Shown: positions 1 to 7,193, counted from the first letter of the stretch. The stretch: DNA of 9,958 nt from an uncultured Verrucomicrobiota bacterium (GCA_913050205.1 CAJXAU010000032.1:1-9958); one strand, 5' to 3'. The notes: generated by a model not told the origin, from the letters alone. Made by a program: numbers and translations.

Positions 1-1335
1 CAATAACATCAGTGCCAGTTCGCGGGCGTGGTAGTCGCCCCACATCGAGCTTTCTCCGCAAGGGATTTTTCGGCCACGCGGAATGTAGTCCCAGCCATTG
101 GGGCGATGGTAGATCGAGTGCAAGACCAAACCCTGATGCTTCGGTTGAGTAGAGAGATACGGCTCCTCGAGAAGGGTTGCCGCCACGGTTAATCCGGCTT
201 GATGGTATCGTGTGCCGTCCACTTTTTTACCCGCGTTGATGAGATACTTGCCAAGGCGAATCAAGCCCTGCGCCGCGATGGCGGCCGCCGAGGAATCAAC
301 CGGCTCAAAGTCGTTGTACGGATCAGATCGGCGGGCCAGATAGTTGCCGAGCCGATGAATGTTTGCCGCCCCGGTATCCCAAGCCGGGATGCCATCCGTG
401 CAGCTGTTCTCGAGATAAAAATCGGCCGTGGCACGAGCGGCCTTGAGCATCATCGCGGTCAGTTTCTTACGCCCGCCAAACGGCTTCAGCGTCGCGTCCT
501 TAAGCGTCATGAAAAACTCAAGCTGTTCCGGGTATCCGCACAGTGCCCAGGCCAAACCGCGTGTCCACGTACTGAACGGCGAGTAACCCTGCTGTGAATT
601 CGGGCAACGGTAACTTCCGTCGTTCAGGTTGAAGACACTCTCATGCGCCGTACGGCCCCGTACATCGTAATAATCCCGGCCTTCGCCGTAGTACACACCG
701 TACTGTGCTGTCGCCTCGGCGTGCTGGACGAGCCGCTCAAGCAGTGAGATTTTTCGGTCCTTCTCGCCCATCAACGAATGACCCAGTTGATGCGCCACGG
801 CCAGCACCCGCAATGAACGAATCGTATCGATGAACAGCGAGTGTGGTCCGTTAAACGAGTAGATGAAACCGCCGCCCGGGATCGTCGTCCATCGCGCCGC
901 CTGTACCGCGCCAGAGACCTTGAGTGCCAATTCATAAAACTCCATCTCACGCGGGTCGTGGTCAATCTTTCCCTCGCGCATGAGCCGGCGCAGGTTTCCA
1001 TAAGTCGACACGTTGTTGAACCCGTGGTCATGCACGCCGATGTGGGAGACATGCGAGGCCATATGCTTCACCGTACCCCGGCGGCCTATTTTCAGAAACC
1101 GCTCATCTCCGGTTGCATCAAACTGCAGCACTGCCGAGCCAAACTGAAACCCCTGCGTCCACTCCGTCCAGCCGCGTGTGGTGTATTGCCCCTTCTCAGT
1201 GAAAACCGGTGTGCCCTTGGACGCACGCCAGCTTTTCTCGATGGACAATATTTTCTGACCGGACAGGTCAAAGAATCGCTCCAGCTTGGGAACGAGTTTA
1301 TTCGCGGTCAGCTTCCGGTTGATTTTGATCGCCAT
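1..1335 (-). CDS. GH88-like unsaturated glucuronyl hydrolase (3' end cut by window edge)
   Basis: The reverse frame is open from an ATG at 1335 to the left edge (445 codons, no stop reached), so the C-terminus is missing. The protein looks like a six-hairpin glycosidase of the GH88 family, which hydrolyses the 4,5-unsaturated uronyl residue left by polysaccharide lyases. Matching signatures are HDHGF (Asp103) and FIDTIRSL (Asp170), spaced much like the two functional aspartates of Bacillus unsaturated glucuronyl hydrolase; FSTWTRGLAWALCGYPE; DSSAAAIAAQGLIRLG; and near the edge SSMWGDYHARELALML, the usual C-terminal WGDY motif. No signal peptide is evident at the N-terminus (MAIKINRKLT), so it may be cytoplasmic. 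The start lies one base after the SDR stop (TAA-C-ATG), indicating an operon and probable translational coupling. GH105 is the main alternative; family membership is confident, the substrate is not. Confidence 0.82.
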   Translation of the reverse strand, partial: MAIKINRKLTANKLVPKLERFFDLSGQKILSIEKSWRASKGTPVFTEKGQYTTRGWTEWTQGFQFGSAVLQFDATGDERFLKIGRRGTVKHMASHVSHIGVHDHGFNNVSTYGNLRRLMREGKIDHDPREMEFYELALKVSGAVQAARWTTIPGGGFIYSFNGPHSLFIDTIRSLRVLAVAHQLGHSLMGEKDRKISLLERLVQHAEATAQYGVYYGEGRDYYDVRGRTAHESVFNLNDGSYRCPNSQQGYSPFSTWTRGLAWALCGYPEQLEFFMTLKDATLKPFGGRKKLTAMMLKAARATADFYLENSCTDGIPAWDTGAANIHRLGNYLARRSDPYNDFEPVDSSAAAIAAQGLIRLGKYLINAGKKVDGTRYHQAGLTVAATLLEEPYLSTQPKHQGLVLHSIYHRPNGWDYIPRGRKIPCGESSMWGDYHARELALMLL

Positions 1336-1336
1336 G

Positions 1337-2125
1337 TTAAATTCGTCGAATCGTGAATCCGCCATCCACGTTGATCACTTCGCCCGTGGTGAACGGAAAG
1401 GAGTCCGCTGCCAACGCCACCACCGCCTTGCCGACATCGTCCGGCTCACCCCAGCGGCGAATGGGTGTCAGGCCTTCCTCGATCAGTTTGTCGTACTTGG
1501 CCTGCACCGGCGCGGTCATGTCTGAGGCGATGACCCCGGGGCACACCTCGTAAACATTGATGCCGGCATCCGCGAGGCGAGCGGCGAACAGCTTCGTCAC
1601 CATCCCAAGCCCGGCCTTGGCCACACAGTAATCGCCTCGATTGGTGGACACCGTGTGCGCACTGATCGACGACACATTCACGATCTTGCATCGCCGCGAG
1701 CCATCCGCCTCCTGTTGTTCCAACATCCAGCGGCCGGCCTGTTGGCTGAGAAAAAACGGGCCCTTGAGGTTGATCGCCATTAGGGCGTCCCAGTTTTCCT
1801 CCGAGGCCTCAAGTATGTCAGCACGCCCGATGGAGGTAATGCCTGCATTGTTTACCAGCAAATCCAACCGGCCAAGCTGCTCGCGGGTAAACTCGATCAA
1901 CTGCTCTCTGTCCTTCGCCTGGCCAACGTCTGCCTGAAAAATCTCGGCACAAATCGTGTGCCCGGCCTCCTTCGCCAACTCAACACTGCACCGGGCCGTG
2001 TCCTCAGCAGCCGCCCGGTTCCCGGCGTAATTTATCACCAAGTCCCAACCGGCCTTGGCCAGTTCGAACGCAATCCCACGGCCGATCCCGCGGGACGCTC
2101 CCGTGATGAGTGCCACTTGATTCAT
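1337..2125 (-). CDS. SDR-family NAD(P)-dependent oxidoreductase (FabG/KduD-like)
   Basis: A 262-residue classical short-chain dehydrogenase/reductase. The Rossmann nucleotide motif is TGASRGIG (residues 8-15), followed by NNAG (92-95), and the catalytic tetrad is Asn119, Ser153, Tyr166 and Lys170 (the YxxxK in DYCVAKAG). The end is typical of the family: CPGVIASDM, RWGEPDDVG and GEVINVDGGF. The ATG at 2125 is chosen because MNQVALITGASRG places the first beta strand correctly; a TTG at 2134 would add only three residues. Automatic annotation would likely say 3-ketoacyl-ACP reductase, but no other fatty-acid gene is present. It is directly followed by a GH88-like hydrolase whose product is a deoxy-keto-uronate, so a reductase of uronate catabolism (KduD-like role) is an attractive inference. 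Substrate and cofactor preference cannot be read from the sequence. Confidence 0.92.
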   Translation of the reverse strand: MNQVALITGASRGIGRGIAFELAKAGWDLVINYAGNRAAAEDTARCSVELAKEAGHTICAEIFQADVGQAKDREQLIEFTREQLGRLDLLVNNAGITSIGRADILEASEENWDALMAINLKGPFFLSQQAGRWMLEQQEADGSRRCKIVNVSSISAHTVSTNRGDYCVAKAGLGMVTKLFAARLADAGINVYEVCPGVIASDMTAPVQAKYDKLIEEGLTPIRRWGEPDDVGKAVVALAADSFPFTTGEVINVDGGFTIRRI

Positions 2126-2173
2126 GCGCGGCAAAGCCTAATGAACCGGCCAAGCGATGAACATGCAAAACCG

Positions 2174-2195
2174 GCTTGGCCAAGCGCTTGGCCAA
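2174..2195. repeat. Tandem pair of CGCTTGGCCAAGCG-type palindromes
   Basis: GCTTGGCCAAGC at 2174-2185 runs directly into GCTTGGCCAA at 2186-2195, so the two cores are exactly 12 bp apart. The pair is intergenic. Confidence 0.9.
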
Positions 2196-2255
2196 ATTCT
2201 TCCTGTCAACTTTCAGTTGATGCGGCGGGGACGGGGCTTATACTGCCCGGCCCGC

Positions 2256-2273
2256 GCGGCTTGGCCAAGCCGC
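2256..2273. repeat. 18-bp palindrome with altered but symmetric flanks
   Basis: GCGGCTTGGCCAAGCCGC is a perfect 18-bp palindrome. Its outer bases differ from the CGCTTGGCCAAGCG consensus on both sides in a matching way. In RNA it could fold as a 7-bp stem with a GGCC loop, ending 8 nt before the ATG at 2282. Confidence 0.9.
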
Positions 2274-2281
2274 TCCTGATC

Positions 2282-3103
2282 ATGGAACCTGCCCGCCTAT
2301 GGTTTTTGTCTGCCGTTGTCGTTTACGGCATCGGCATGCTGTATTCCATATTCATCTGGCGGCGCGGCTTTCAGCGAGACAACTGGATTCATTACGGCCT
2401 GCTCGCCTTCGCGTTTGCGCTACACACTGTTGCCATGGCAAAGCGCGGCTTTTCCCTTAACCAATGCCCGGTAAACAACCTGTACGAGGCCACCGCCTTT
2501 GTCCTATGGACGATCACGGCCGGCAGCCTCGCGCTTGGGCTACTTCCCAAGCTGCGGTTTCTCGGTGTGTTCACATCGCCGCTTTTGTTCGGCTTCGGGC
2601 TGTTTGCCCTCTGGCCAGGACTGGACACGGAGTACGTTGACAATCAACCCAACTTTTCCAGCGACTGGTTCAGTCTGCATGTACCTATCATCCTGCTGGG
2701 CTACGGCGCGTTCGGTCTGGGCGCCACGGCCGGGAGCATGTTCCTAAATCAGGAACGCAATTTGAAATCCCACCGAGCAGTAGCGCTGTTCGCCCTGCTG
2801 CCCCCCATCCAGCGACTGGAAAAAATCATCACCGCCGCGCTAGTCGTCGGGTTAACGCTGCTCACGATTGGCGTTGGTATTGGCGCCGCATTTGTGGAGC
2901 CGGGCACCCCATTCTGGAGCGATTCCAAAACGATCTGGTCATTCCTCGTCTGGGCTATTTACGGTGGATTGCTGCTCTCGCACCTTCGATTTGACCAGCG
3001 CGGACGCCGTTACGCATGGTTGGCGATCATCGCGTTTTGTTTTGTCATCCTCACGTTTTGGGGAACGAACCTGCTATCTGGCATTCACAATCCCACCCCG
3101 TAA
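2282..3103 (+). CDS. Cytochrome c assembly-type membrane protein, HemX/CcsA-like
   Basis: A 273-residue integral membrane protein with about eight hydrophobic helices (roughly residues 7-26, 33-52, 62-84, 90-110, 128-153, 175-198, 210-230 and 240-262). It resembles the HemX/CcsA group of the cytochrome c assembly family: CPVNNLYEA after helix 2, FSLHVPIILLGYGAF in helix 5, SKTIWSFLVWAIYGGLLLSHLRF in helix 7, and a final FWGTNLLSGIH. The tryptophan-rich WWD haem-handling motif of true CcsA/CcmC/CcmF proteins is not visible, which favours a HemX-like role. HemX sits beside hemA in Bacillus and is linked there to control of glutamyl-tRNA reductase level. The gene is three bases from hemA. The ATG at 2282 is chosen because the frame upstream runs through the repeat cluster and the SDR gene and lacks family character. 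No ribosome binding site is apparent. Confidence 0.8.
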   Translation: MEPARLWFLSAVVVYGIGMLYSIFIWRRGFQRDNWIHYGLLAFAFALHTVAMAKRGFSLNQCPVNNLYEATAFVLWTITAGSLALGLLPKLRFLGVFTSPLLFGFGLFALWPGLDTEYVDNQPNFSSDWFSLHVPIILLGYGAFGLGATAGSMFLNQERNLKSHRAVALFALLPPIQRLEKIITAALVVGLTLLTIGVGIGAAFVEPGTPFWSDSKTIWSFLVWAIYGGLLLSHLRFDQRGRRYAWLAIIAFCFVILTFWGTNLLSGIHNPTP

Positions 3104-3106
3104 ATC

Positions 3107-4171
3107 GTGCCCATTGTTGTCACAGGACTGAGTCACCATTCCTCGCCGGTTGAGTTGCGGGAACGGTTCGCTTTTACTGATGCCCAACTGACCGAGGCGC
3201 TTGGCCAATTGAGGGAACGCGGCATTGCAGATGAGGCGGTGATCCTTTCCACCTGCAATCGCGTGGAGATTTACGCCACGTCCAACGAACCCGACCAAGC
3301 GCTTGGCCAAGCGCTGCGCCGGTTCCTGTGCGACTTTCATGGCATCGAAGAGGAACCCGGCGAAGCCCTCTACTCGCTGAGCGATCCCCAGAGTGTTGAC
3401 CACCTCTTCCGCGTCTCGTGCGGGATGGACTCGATGGTGCTGGGAGAGACGGAAATCCTTGGCCAACTCAAGCAGGCCTACCAGCTTGCGCTCGCAGAAA
3501 AGGCCACCGGCACAAAGTTGAACAAGACGTTTCAAAAGGCGTTCAACGTGGCCAAGCTCATCCGCACCGGGACACAGATTCAGAGAGGGAGCATCTCGGT
3601 CAGCTCGGTTGCAGTCGAGTTGGCGGAGTCGATTTTTGATTCGCTCAAGTCGCAGCAGGTTTTGGTTATTGGAGCCGGTGACACGAGCGAAAAGGCGGCA
3701 CGCGCCCTGAAGAGCCGAGGGGCCAGCAGTGTGCTCGTTTCCAATCGTTCCCACGAAAAGGCGGTGGCGCTCGCCGACGAACTCGAGGGTCGCGCCATCC
3801 GGTTCGACACTTGGGAGGAGGAGTTCAAGTCGATCGACATCATCATCAGCAGCACTTCCGCGCCCCACTATGTGCTCACCCGCGACAAGTTGCAGGAGAT
3901 GCTTCGCAAGCGAGGTCATCGGCCGCTGCTATTGGTGGACATCGCCGTGCCACGCGACATCGACCCGGACTGCAATCAACTGGAAAACGTATACGTCTAC
4001 AACATTGATGATCTCCAAACCATTGCCGGGCAATACCTCAAGCAACGAAAGGCCGAGTTGGAACACTGCGAAAAATTGATCGCAGAAAAACGCGACGAAC
4101 TCCTCGAGGGCCTCCGGGCGCATCCCAACCGAACCCAACTCAACCTAAACGGGCAGCAGGCCGGCGCCTGA
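3107..4171 (+). CDS. hemA: Glutamyl-tRNA reductase, short form
   Basis: Reduces glutamyl-tRNA(Glu) with NADPH to glutamate-1-semialdehyde, the first committed step of C5 tetrapyrrole synthesis. The 354 residues begin with the family N-terminus (VTGLSHHSSPVELRE). The catalytic nucleophile is Cys50 in ILSTCNRVEIYATS, and His99 lies in the conserved block around VSCGMDSMVLGETEILGQLKQAY. The NADPH domain follows with VLVIGAGDTSEKAARAL (around residue 185) and LLVDIAVPRDIDPD. The protein stops soon after IDDLQTIAGQYLKQRKAE, so the C-terminal helical dimerisation domain of about 100 residues seen in E. coli-type enzymes is missing. The start is a GTG three bases after the previous stop. Three TTGGCCAA palindromes lie inside and encode ALGQL (31-35), ALGQAL (65-70) and ILGQL (117-121). 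The next gene, hemC, begins 16 bp downstream. Confidence 0.95.
   Translation: MPIVVTGLSHHSSPVELRERFAFTDAQLTEALGQLRERGIADEAVILSTCNRVEIYATSNEPDQALGQALRRFLCDFHGIEEEPGEALYSLSDPQSVDHLFRVSCGMDSMVLGETEILGQLKQAYQLALAEKATGTKLNKTFQKAFNVAKLIRTGTQIQRGSISVSSVAVELAESIFDSLKSQQVLVIGAGDTSEKAARALKSRGASSVLVSNRSHEKAVALADELEGRAIRFDTWEEEFKSIDIIISSTSAPHYVLTRDKLQEMLRKRGHRPLLLVDIAVPRDIDPDCNQLENVYVYNIDDLQTIAGQYLKQRKAELEHCEKLIAEKRDELLEGLRAHPNRTQLNLNGQQAGA
3198..3208. repeat. Palindrome copy inside hemA (partial)
   Basis: CGCTTGGCCAA: the left half and core match the consensus but the right flank has diverged. It is read in the LGQ frame near residue 33 of HemA. Confidence 0.75.
3298..3315. repeat. 18-bp palindrome inside hemA
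   Basis: AGCGCTTGGCCAAGCGCT is perfectly palindromic and contains the full 14-bp consensus. CCAAG at 3295-3299 looks like the right half of another unit 12 bp to the left. It encodes ALGQAL at HemA residues 65-70, an exposed-looking stretch just after the catalytic-Cys segment. Confidence 0.9.
3457..3466. repeat. Palindrome core inside hemA
   Basis: CCTTGGCCAA has only the 8-bp core and no consensus flanks. It falls in the conserved EILGQLK motif of HemA, so it could be present for protein reasons alone. Confidence 0.5.
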
Positions 4172-4187
4172 CTTCCTCCAAAAAACT

Positions 4188-5219
4188 TTGTTCGACACAA
4201 ACAACATCATCATCGCCACCCGCGGAAGCGCCCTTGCGTTGGCGCAGGCGAACATGATTTTCGACCAGTGCCGGAAGGCATTCCCAAAACTGACGTTCGA
4301 GATCAAGATCATGAAAACCACCGGCGACAAGCTGCAGACGCAGGGCGTCAAGCCGGGGCAATCTCTCCCCAAGGGCCTGTTCACCAAGGAACTCGAGGTG
4401 GCACTGGTCAAGCAAAAGGCCGATCTCGCGGTGCACAGCCTGAAGGATCTGCCCACGGAACTTCCACCCGGCCTCACACTCGGTGCCATCACCAAGCGCG
4501 AGGATCCGCGTGAGGTGATCGTCTACCGCGACCAGACATTTCTTGAGAAGGCAGCCGCTGCGGAAGACGTCGAGGAATGGTCACCCGGCCACTCGCAGCG
4601 AAGGGGCTTTGACCCCGGGCTGGGCATCCGCGACCTGCCCGGCACACTCACCGTGGCCACCAGCAGTCCGCGTCGCAAATCCCAACTCCTACGGCTTCGG
4701 CCCGAATGGAGAGTGGTCGAGATTCGAGGCAACGTTCCCACCCGGCTCGAGAAACTCGCCAACAACGCGGAGATTGATGCCACCATTCTCGCCCATGCCG
4801 GATTGCGTCGTTTGAATTTTGAGATTGGCCGGGACGGATTCCTCCGGGGCGACGCCGTTCCCGATGGCCTCTGTGCAACCATCATTGAGACCGGCGACAT
4901 GTTGCCCTGTGTTGGACAGGGCGCGATCGGGATCGAGATTCGGGAAAACGACGAGCGCTTGGCCAAGCTCTGCCAGCGCCTCAACCACTTCAACACACAG
5001 GTTTGCACTGAGGCCGAGCGGTCGTTTCTCAGCGCGATGGGCGGTGGCTGCCAAAGTCCGGTCGCCGCTCATGCCGAGGTGAAAAACGAAACCATCCACA
5101 TGCCCGGCATTTCATTTGGCGACGGAACCGCGTTCAGCCAAGGAAACGTGAGCGGCGGGTTGGGCGAATCCCGGTCGCTTGGCCAAGCGCTGGCCGAGCA
5201 GGTCAAGGCCGGGCTGTAA
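4188..5219 (+). CDS. hemC: Hydroxymethylbilane synthase (porphobilinogen deaminase)
   Basis: Joins four porphobilinogen units into hydroxymethylbilane using a covalently bound dipyrromethane cofactor. The 343 residues start with the family pattern IIIATRGSALALAQA. The catalytic aspartate is Asp87 in LAVHSLKDLP, the substrate-side arginines are in TSSPRRKSQL, and the cofactor cysteine is Cys288 in GGGCQSPVAA. Compared with the usual length of about 310, there are some 20-25 extra residues between DPREVIVYRD and TLTVATSS (about residues 116-150), while the C-terminal domain is a little short. The start is a TTG at 4188; no in-frame ATG or GTG suits the conserved N-terminus, and no ribosome binding site is visible. 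Palindromes encode ERLAKL (256-261) and SLGQAL (330-335). It is the last gene of the operon, and hemB and hemD are not in the window. Confidence 0.95.
   Translation: MFDTNNIIIATRGSALALAQANMIFDQCRKAFPKLTFEIKIMKTTGDKLQTQGVKPGQSLPKGLFTKELEVALVKQKADLAVHSLKDLPTELPPGLTLGAITKREDPREVIVYRDQTFLEKAAAAEDVEEWSPGHSQRRGFDPGLGIRDLPGTLTVATSSPRRKSQLLRLRPEWRVVEIRGNVPTRLEKLANNAEIDATILAHAGLRRLNFEIGRDGFLRGDAVPDGLCATIIETGDMLPCVGQGAIGIEIRENDERLAKLCQRLNHFNTQVCTEAERSFLSAMGGGCQSPVAAHAEVKNETIHMPGISFGDGTAFSQGNVSGGLGESRSLGQALAEQVKAGL
4956..4968. repeat. Palindrome copy inside hemC
   Basis: CGCTTGGCCAAGC matches 13 of the 14 consensus bases. It is read in the RLAK frame at HemC residues 257-260, unlike the LGQA frame used by the other hem copies. 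Confidence 0.85.
5176..5189. repeat. Full consensus palindrome near the hemC 3' end
   Basis: CGCTTGGCCAAGCG is an exact consensus copy, 30 bases before the end of the hemC stop codon and 33 bases before the convergent stop. It encodes part of SLGQAL. Its RNA could form a 5-bp stem with a GGCC loop from either strand, but no U-tract follows. Confidence 0.9.
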
Positions 5220-5221
5220 AA

Positions 5222-7111
5222 TCAGGGCTGCTCAACCACCAGCGTGGTGTCGAGTTCCGGCACGGCAATCACCTGTTCAGCTCCGCCCGGCCACACAACG
5301 GTCAACTCTGCCTGCTTGGCTTCCGCCCCCAGCCCAAACGTGGCCACCGTTTCCGATTGCGACAGATAACTGCGCGCTGCCGTGACCAGTCGCCACTGCA
5401 CAGTCTCGCCCGACTTGATCTTGAGCACCGCGCCGACACCGTCGCGGTTGGCCGCCTTGCCAACCAACTTCACCCGCAGCCAGCGGTTGCCCAGCGCCTG
5501 ATCATTGCGCAGTAGCAGCGGCTTGCCGTGCAGTGCAGTGAAGACGACGTCGAGATCTCCATCTCCATCGATGTCCGCATAGGCTGAACCACGCCCGACG
5601 ATCGGCTTGAACAAGTCCTCTCCAGCCTTGCTGCTGTCCACCGTGGCAAACCCACCCATGGCCGGTGTGCCGCCGCAGTTCCAAAACAACTGCGCCGGCT
5701 GCGCATAAGACTGGCTTTTCTGCACCTTGGTAATCTCCTCCTCGAGATGGCCATTGGCCGTCAACAAGTCGAGCCAACCGTCGAGGTCATAATCGAAAAA
5801 GAACAGGCCGAACTTCAGCAGCAACCGGCTGTCCGGCCCCACCCCCTCGGTGATCGCGTTGTCGGTGAATAAAAGCTGGTTGTTCGGTGTGGAGACGTAC
5901 AACGCAGTCATCTCGTTGGCGAAGTTGCCGATGCCGATCCCGAGCGAATCATCGTTTCGAAACCGAGCCACGTCGATCCCCATCGCGCCGCGCACCTTGC
6001 CGTTGTTGTCGAACCCGATGCCACTGATGCCACCCATCTCGGTGAAGGTGCCATCCTTGTTGTTCTTAAACACGAAATTGTGAACCGTGTCGTTGGCCAC
6101 GATGAAATCCACCCAGCCGTCCCCATCAAGATCGACCGGAGACACACCCAGCGACTTGGCCATCGGCACCTTCGTGGCGCTCGAGCGAATCTGCACCCCG
6201 GCGGAATCGGAAATGTCAGTGAATTTGCCTTCGCCGTCATTGCGGAATAGCGACGGGAACGTGCCCTCGAAATTCGTCGGCGGCCCGTACGCACGGCCCA
6301 CCCCCACGAGCGTGTAGTTTACCTCAAAATCAATCGCGCGCGACCAACGCACATAATTGCACACGAACAAGTCGAGGTCGCCGTCATTGTCGATGTCTGT
6401 GAACGCCGCGCTGGTACTCCACTCCTTTTCGCCACCAGCCACACCGGATTGCTGGGTCACATCGTTGAACTTTCCATTGCCAAGGTTTCGAAACAGCCGG
6501 TTCCCCCCCACCGCAGTCTGGTACACATCGGGCAGACCATCGTTGTCCACGTCCCCGATCGCCACGCCCATTCCGTAAAACGCGATATCCAATCCGGAAT
6601 CGGCCGTGACATCCACAAAGCCCCCCTTGCCATCGTTGCGGTACAGCACTGCCGTGGTCGGCTTCAACTCCGGTTTTTTCTCCAAATCCCACTCCCACCA
6701 AGTTCCGTTGGTAAACAACAAATCCTGATCGCCGTCTGCGTCAAAATCAAAAAACGCCACTCCGCTGCCCATCGATTCAGGCAACAACTTGTCGCCAGTC
6801 GCCCCGTTGTTATGGGTGAACCCGATCCCGGCTGTGTCGGTGATGTCAGTGAATTTTGATTGCGGCACGGATGCCTCGGCAGGCACTTCGCGCTGCTCCG
6901 GCGCCACCACCTCGGTGTTCACCGCCTCGACAACCTCGTCTCGGGGCTTGAGCACGGTATACGCCACGAAGCCGGCGACGATTAAGAATACGGCAGCGAT
7001 TCCCGACCACTTCAGCGCTTGGCCGATAACGGTATCGTCCTCATGAACGTACTCTTCGTGGTCGTCAGGTGGCGGGGTCGGTTGGGATTGGTTCGGGTTG
7101 GTTTCGCTCAT
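5222..7111 (-). CDS. Membrane-anchored FG-GAP/VCBS repeat protein with ASPIC/UnbV domain
   Basis: A 629-residue protein of the CRTAC1-like type. A charged, proline-rich N-terminal tail (1-34) is followed by one hydrophobic helix (about 35-54), suggesting an N-in signal anchor with the rest outside the cytoplasm. FG-GAP repeats follow, each with a Ca-binding DxDxDGxxD loop: DFDADGDQD (122-130), DVDNDGLPD (187-195), DIDNDGDLD (239-247), and later DLDGDGWVD, DYDLDGWLD and DIDGDGDLD. The last 80 or so residues, from NRWLRVKLVG through DGVGAVLKI to ELTVVWPGG, form the ASPIC/UnbV domain. The fold predicts a calcium-bound beta-propeller for binding; no enzymatic role can be assigned. The ATG at 7111 gives a sensible anchor protein; the open frame up to 7312 would add residues translated from the palindrome cluster. 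It is convergent with hemC and divergent from the permease gene. Confidence 0.9.
   Translation of the reverse strand: MSETNPNQSQPTPPPDDHEEYVHEDDTVIGQALKWSGIAAVFLIVAGFVAYTVLKPRDEVVEAVNTEVVAPEQREVPAEASVPQSKFTDITDTAGIGFTHNNGATGDKLLPESMGSGVAFFDFDADGDQDLLFTNGTWWEWDLEKKPELKPTTAVLYRNDGKGGFVDVTADSGLDIAFYGMGVAIGDVDNDGLPDVYQTAVGGNRLFRNLGNGKFNDVTQQSGVAGGEKEWSTSAAFTDIDNDGDLDLFVCNYVRWSRAIDFEVNYTLVGVGRAYGPPTNFEGTFPSLFRNDGEGKFTDISDSAGVQIRSSATKVPMAKSLGVSPVDLDGDGWVDFIVANDTVHNFVFKNNKDGTFTEMGGISGIGFDNNGKVRGAMGIDVARFRNDDSLGIGIGNFANEMTALYVSTPNNQLLFTDNAITEGVGPDSRLLLKFGLFFFDYDLDGWLDLLTANGHLEEEITKVQKSQSYAQPAQLFWNCGGTPAMGGFATVDSSKAGEDLFKPIVGRGSAYADIDGDGDLDVVFTALHGKPLLLRNDQALGNRWLRVKLVGKAANRDGVGAVLKIKSGETVQWRLVTAARSYLSQSETVATFGLGAEAKQAELTVVWPGGAEQVIAVPELDTTLVVEQP
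7014..7027. repeat. Degenerate palindrome copy in the FG-GAP gene
   Basis: AGCGCTTGGCCGAT matches 7 of 8 core bases and the left flank. On the minus strand it encodes IGQAL (29-33), directly before the membrane helix. Confidence 0.55.
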
Positions 7112-7154
7112 CGGGTTTGGTCGTAAAACGCGAAAAGCATGGCCCAACACCATA

Positions 7155-7168
7155 CGCTTGGCCAAGCG
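7155..7168. repeat. Full consensus palindrome, intergenic copy 1
   Basis: CGCTTGGCCAAGCG, an exact consensus copy 44 bases upstream of the FG-GAP start codon. Confidence 0.92.
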
Positions 7169-7193
7169 ATTTGTTTTGTAAACGCCCCAACAT

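Larger units (their letters stand above)
2126..2281. promoter_or_regulatory. Divergent intergenic region with palindrome cluster
   Basis: This 156-bp gap separates the starts of the SDR gene (leftward) and the HemX/CcsA-like gene (rightward), so it must hold promoters for both operons. I could not assign convincing -35/-10 boxes. It contains three exact TTGGCCAA cores (2176, 2188, 2261) and a half copy, GGCCAAGCG, at 2148-2156. The last palindrome ends 8 bases before the rightward ATG. Confidence 0.6.

Noticed and set aside
241..257. CTTGCCAAGGCG in the GH88-like gene as a repeat copy.
   Set aside because: It lacks one base of the core and loses the dyad symmetry; one such near match is expected in GC-rich coding DNA.
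841..1356. A 171-codon plus-strand open frame.
   Set aside because: It is antisense to the GH88-like gene, whose frame is open over 445 codons with family motifs; the plus-strand product resembles nothing.
1958..2281. Upstream extension of the HemX-like frame.
   Set aside because: The extension is antisense to the SDR gene and translates the palindrome cluster; the first membrane helix begins properly after the ATG at 2282.
3074..3919. An 281-codon open frame on the minus strand opposite hemA.
   Set aside because: It lies entirely antisense to hemA apart from its end, shows no recognisable domain, and hemA is certain from conserved motifs. GC-rich codon use on the other strand explains it.
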